Shown here: positions 58,823-61,174 of the stretch, one piece after another
Numbering within the stretch: position 1 is the stretch's first letter
Layout: every line of letters starts with the position of its first letter
Origin: an uncultured Candidatus Actinomarina sp.
GTDB lineage: Bacteria; Actinomycetota; Acidimicrobiia; Actinomarinales; Actinomarinaceae
NCBI GenBank assembly: GCA_902595195.1
Contig: CACJPC010000002.1
Span: 106,270-167,443 of the forward strand
DNA: 61,174 nt
Direction: 5' to 3'
Translations under genes and position numbers: made by a program
The notes under the pieces: model-generated
What the model was told of the DNA's origin: nothing
Seen by the model: only the letters and a program-made list of their open reading frames with translations
Databases searched by the model: none

Positions 58823-59346
58823 TCAACTTTCCATTCGGGGTTTCTTTGAAAATTATTTTCGTCAATGCAGGGTTTTTCACAATTAAACAATCCTATAGAT
58901 TCTATAACAATTTTCCCTATAGGATTTTTTCCTGTTGAGATTTCATCTGCTGTATGAGAATGTAAGCACTTGATTGATTCTGTAGCTCCGCCAACACCTC
59001 CTGTTGGTAAATGTTCATTTGATAAATCATGAGAGTTCTCTCTTTCTTGCTGATAGCTAGTCTGGCGTTCACTCCATGCTGCTTTAAGGTTTGGATTATT
59101 TTCAATTTCGTTATCTAATTCAGCTATTAATCCTTGTGATTCTAATGAACCTATTTTTTTGTTATACATTGGACAAGTTAACCAGTAAGTAGTTGGAAAA
59201 GGCGTACCATCATCTAGGTTGGGAGGAACTTTAATTGCTGCTGGCAAATTTAAATGACATCTTGATGAAACAGTAACATTGCTTCTTAAGCTTCTATCAA
59301 TTTGGGCTTCGACAATCTTTTTGTCTTTATCCACCTTCTTGACCAA
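58816..59346 (-). CDS. DUF501 family protein
   Basis: Conserved actinobacterial protein of unknown function, 176 residues. Family marks are SRCHLNLPAAIKVPPNLDDG, TPFPTTYWLTCPMYNKKI, SLESQGLIAELDNEI and GVGGATESIKCLHSHTADEI, the last with Cys and His residues that could bind a metal. It overlaps ftsB by 20 bases and ppx by 7. The order eno-ftsB-DUF501-ppx is conserved in actinobacteria, which supports both the call and the lineage. Function is not established. Confidence 0.92.
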   Translation of the reverse strand: MVKKVDKDKKIVEAQIDRSLRSNVTVSSRCHLNLPAAIKVPPNLDDGTPFPTTYWLTCPMYNKKIGSLESQGLIAELDNEIENNPNLKAAWSERQTSYQQERENSHDLSNEHLPTGGVGGATESIKCLHSHTADEISTGKNPIGKIVIESIGLFNCEKPCIDENNFQRNPEWKVEW

Positions 59347-59719
59347 CTATAAATTCAACAACATATTCAAAAACAGATTTAGATCTATCACTGTTCATTA
59401 CTTCTTCTATTGGAGTGACCGGTTCCGGAATATCGTAAACATAAAGAATCTCACCCTCTTTACCGTAGCCTCTCTCTCTTAAAACAAGTTCTAGCTTGTC
59501 TGGATCGTCTAAATCTGAGATTTGTCTATTCCATTCCTCAATTTGATTTTCAATAATTTGCTTTTCTAACTTATTGTTTTCTATTGCCTTTTCTAAATCT
59601 TTATATGAGTTGTAGGTTGTTTGAACATTATCGAAAAAAAAGATTAGAAAAGAGACAACAAAAGCAATGACTAAAACACGTGTAAGTACGTTATTCCCTG
59701 TTCTTTTTAAAGTTCCCAT
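59327..59719 (-). CDS. ftsB: Septum formation initiator, FtsB/DivIC type
   Basis: Bitopic division protein of 130 residues. A short cytoplasmic part is followed by one membrane helix ([18 protein letters not shown]) and an extracytoplasmic coiled coil ([20 protein letters not shown]). The typical DivIC end [18 protein letters not shown] follows. It would join the FtsL/FtsQ complex at the septum. It overlaps eno by 13 bases and DUF501 by 20, so it is expressed with enolase. Confidence 0.92.
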   Translation of the reverse strand: MGTLKRTGNNVLTRVLVIAFVVSFLIFFFDNVQTTYNSYKDLEKAIENNKLEKQIIENQIEEWNRQISDLDDPDKLELVLRERGYGKEGEILYVYDIPEPVTPIEEVMNSDRSKSVFEYVVEFIVGQEGG

Positions 59720-60975
59720 TTTTTATTATTAAAATTCTCAAATCCAACTTGTTCTGCGATTCTTAAAAGTTCATTGTATTTTGCAGTTCTCTCTCCTCTT
59801 GCAGGTGCACCCGTTTTGATTTGCCCACTTGAGGTTCCAACTACTAAGTGACTAATAAAAGAGTCCTCCGTTTCTCCAGATCGGTGGGATACCATACTTG
59901 TGTAATGATTCTTATTTGCAAGTTTCATAGTGTTAGTTGTCTCGGTAACACTCCCAACTTGATTAACCTTTATCAAGATTGAATTTGCACATTTTTCATC
60001 AATTCCTTTTTGTAAAATTTTCTCTTGGGTGACAAAAAGATCATCACCAACTAGTTGTACTTTTTCACCAATTTTTGATGTCAAATACTTCCAGCCTTCC
60101 CAGTCGTCTTCAGCTAAACCATCTTCTATAGATACAATCGGATACAAATTAGACAATTCAATTAAATAATCCGACATTTCAGTATTGGATAAGGTATTTC
60201 CTTCAATAATATATTTACCATCTTTAAAAAATTCTGTAGATGCCGCATCAAGAGCAAGAGATATTTGTTCTCCAGGCTTGTACCCTGATTCTGCAATTGA
60301 CATCATTATTTCGTCTAAAACTTCTTTACTTGATGAGAAGTTTGGTGCAAAGCCACCTTCATCCCCGACGTTTGTAGCTAATCCATTATCTTTGAGTCTT
60401 TTTTTAAGTGTATGATAAATTTCAACGCCAGATCTAAGTGCATCATCAAATTTTTCAAAACCATGAGGTACAATCATAAATTCTTGAATATCAACTGAAT
60501 TATCAGCATGTGCACCACCATTTAAAATATTCATAAATGGAACTGGAAGGGATGGATCTCCATAAATATTTGGTATTAATTCATATACATATTTTTGAAC
60601 TGATTTGCTATGAGCAACTATATTTGCCATTGAAACTGCAAGTATTGAATTAGCACCAAGACTACTTTTATTTGGTGTTGCATCAAGTTGAATTAAAGTA
60701 GTGTCTATATTTTCTTGATCTGCAGCGTCTTGCCCAATTAAAGCCTTAAAGATTACTTTATTAACATTTTCTACTGCCTTAGTTACTCCTTTTCCATTAA
60801 AATCTTTTGAATCATCTCTTAATTCATGAGCTTCCAGAGTCCCTGTAGAAGCACCAGAAGGTACAGCAGCTCTTCCCCAAGAACCATCTTCTAAAGTAAT
60901 TTCAACTTCAACTGTAGGATTAGCTCTTGAATCTAGGACATACCTAGCGAAAACATTAGTAATTTTATTATTCAT
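59707..60975 (-). CDS. eno: Enolase
   Basis: Interconverts 2-phosphoglycerate and phosphoenolpyruvate in glycolysis, cytosolic. It is 422 residues, full length. Signatures are [76 protein letters not shown] and the family signature [16 protein letters not shown], followed by SHRSGETED. The ATG lies 40 bases after the end of mazG with no clear -10 or strong SD visible, so it is probably co-transcribed with mazG. Confidence 0.97.
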   Translation of the reverse strand: MNNKITNVFARYVLDSRANPTVEVEITLEDGSWGRAAVPSGASTGTLEAHELRDDSKDFNGKGVTKAVENVNKVIFKALIGQDAADQENIDTTLIQLDATPNKSSLGANSILAVSMANIVAHSKSVQKYVYELIPNIYGDPSLPVPFMNILNGGAHADNSVDIQEFMIVPHGFEKFDDALRSGVEIYHTLKKRLKDNGLATNVGDEGGFAPNFSSSKEVLDEIMMSIAESGYKPGEQISLALDAASTEFFKDGKYIIEGNTLSNTEMSDYLIELSNLYPIVSIEDGLAEDDWEGWKYLTSKIGEKVQLVGDDLFVTQEKILQKGIDEKCANSILIKVNQVGSVTETTNTMKLANKNHYTSMVSHRSGETEDSFISHLVVGTSSGQIKTGAPARGERTAKYNELLRIAEQVGFENFNNKKWEL

Positions 60976-61015
60976 AACCCTGTTACTTAAAATTTAGCAG
61001 AAAAAGGATAATTTG

Positions 61016-61174
61016 TTACTTTAATTGACTTTTCTTGGCTTCTTCCCAGAGTGTTTCTATAGCAATACTCGGATCTATGTTCTTCTCAACATATTTTGCA
61101 CGTTCGATAAATCTCTGAGTTGATTTATTAAGTTGTATTTCTGGATCTGCCTCAAGATATCTACAGATATTTAC
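61016..61174 (-). CDS. mazG: MazG nucleotide pyrophosphohydrolase, C-terminal fragment (cut by window edge)
   Basis: The last 52 codons of a minus-strand gene that continues beyond the right edge and is too short for the ORF track. The peptide contains RYLEADPEIQLNKSTQRFIE and ETLWEEAKK, the C-terminal helices of MazG, where a conserved ADPExALxxxxxRFxxR-like pattern precedes a final helix. MazG hydrolyses non-canonical NTPs. A mazG-eno-ftsB order is common in actinobacteria, which supports the call. Confidence 0.8.
   Translation of the reverse strand, partial: VNICRYLEADPEIQLNKSTQRFIERAKYVEKNIDPSIAIETLWEEAKKSQLK

Noticed and set aside
1-61174. CRISPR arrays, insertion sequences, prophage or integrase genes
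   Set aside because: No regularly spaced repeats, transposase or recombinase motifs were found; the repeats seen are protein-level repeats in the SpoIID gene.

Overview
The window is 61 kb of a very compact, AT-rich genome. Genes abut or overlap by a few bases, and no gene-free stretch exceeds about 240 bases. Gene content points to a streamlined marine actinobacterium of the Candidatus Actinomarina type. The evidence is the actinobacterial block mazG-eno-ftsB-DUF501-ppx at the right edge, a SufD/Rieske/SufC arrangement, a small proton-pump rhodopsin like the marine actinobacterial rhodopsins, and menaquinone rather than ubiquinone genes. The placement is inference from gene content; no 16S or ribosomal protein gene lies here.

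Layout. 0-7.5 kb: a penicillin-binding protein cut by the left edge, leucyl aminopeptidase, cobalamin adenosyltransferase, two small membrane proteins and a large secreted SpoIID/peptidoglycan-binding protein. 7.5-15.8 kb (minus strand): a 2-oxoacid dehydrogenase operon with lpdA, a fused E1 alpha-beta, E2 and a fused LipB-LipA protein that would lipoylate E2, followed by transketolase. 15.9-21.2 kb: an MBL-fold hydrolase, an acyl-CoA dehydrogenase, sufC-sufS-sufE and a purine-type phosphoribosyltransferase. 21.3-34.2 kb (plus): a BMP-family nucleoside ABC importer, then a pyrimidine operon pyrR-pyrB-pyrC-carA-carB-pyrF-pyrD-like-pyrE-like. A hairpin matching the PyrR RNA-binding loop sits directly before the pyrR ribosome binding site. 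34.2-39.6 kb (minus): rpiB, fumC, and a second Suf cluster (sufB-sufD-Rieske-sufC paralogue).

39.7-46.7 kb: an unknown protein, an orphan DNA methyltransferase, a heterodimeric ABC exporter, a PNPOx-MenA fusion and menG. 46.7-50.2 kb (minus): a light-related stretch with class II CPD photolyase and rhodopsin, then a DsbB/TlpA thiol-redox pair. 50.3-57.7 kb: an alpha-glucoside-type ABC transporter with two divergent binding-protein paralogues, a ROK kinase and an unknown secreted protein. 57.8-61.2 kb: tRNA-Leu(UAA), ppx, DUF501, ftsB, eno and the end of mazG.

Regulation. Many first-of-transcript genes carry TANNNT exactly 6-7 bases before the start codon, the signature of leaderless mRNAs. 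A smaller set (rhodopsin, both lipoprotein binding proteins, pyrR, lpdA) instead has a strong Shine-Dalgarno sequence and a real leader. In some of these the leader carries an operator-like palindrome or RNA hairpin. The most notable signals are a perfect TGTGA-N6-TCACA (CRP-type) site in the rhodopsin leader, the PyrR-type hairpin, two SufC paralogues in split Suf operons, the LipB-LipA and PNPOx-MenA fusions, and minimal PyrD/PyrE enzymes. No CRISPR array, insertion sequence, prophage or integration site was seen.
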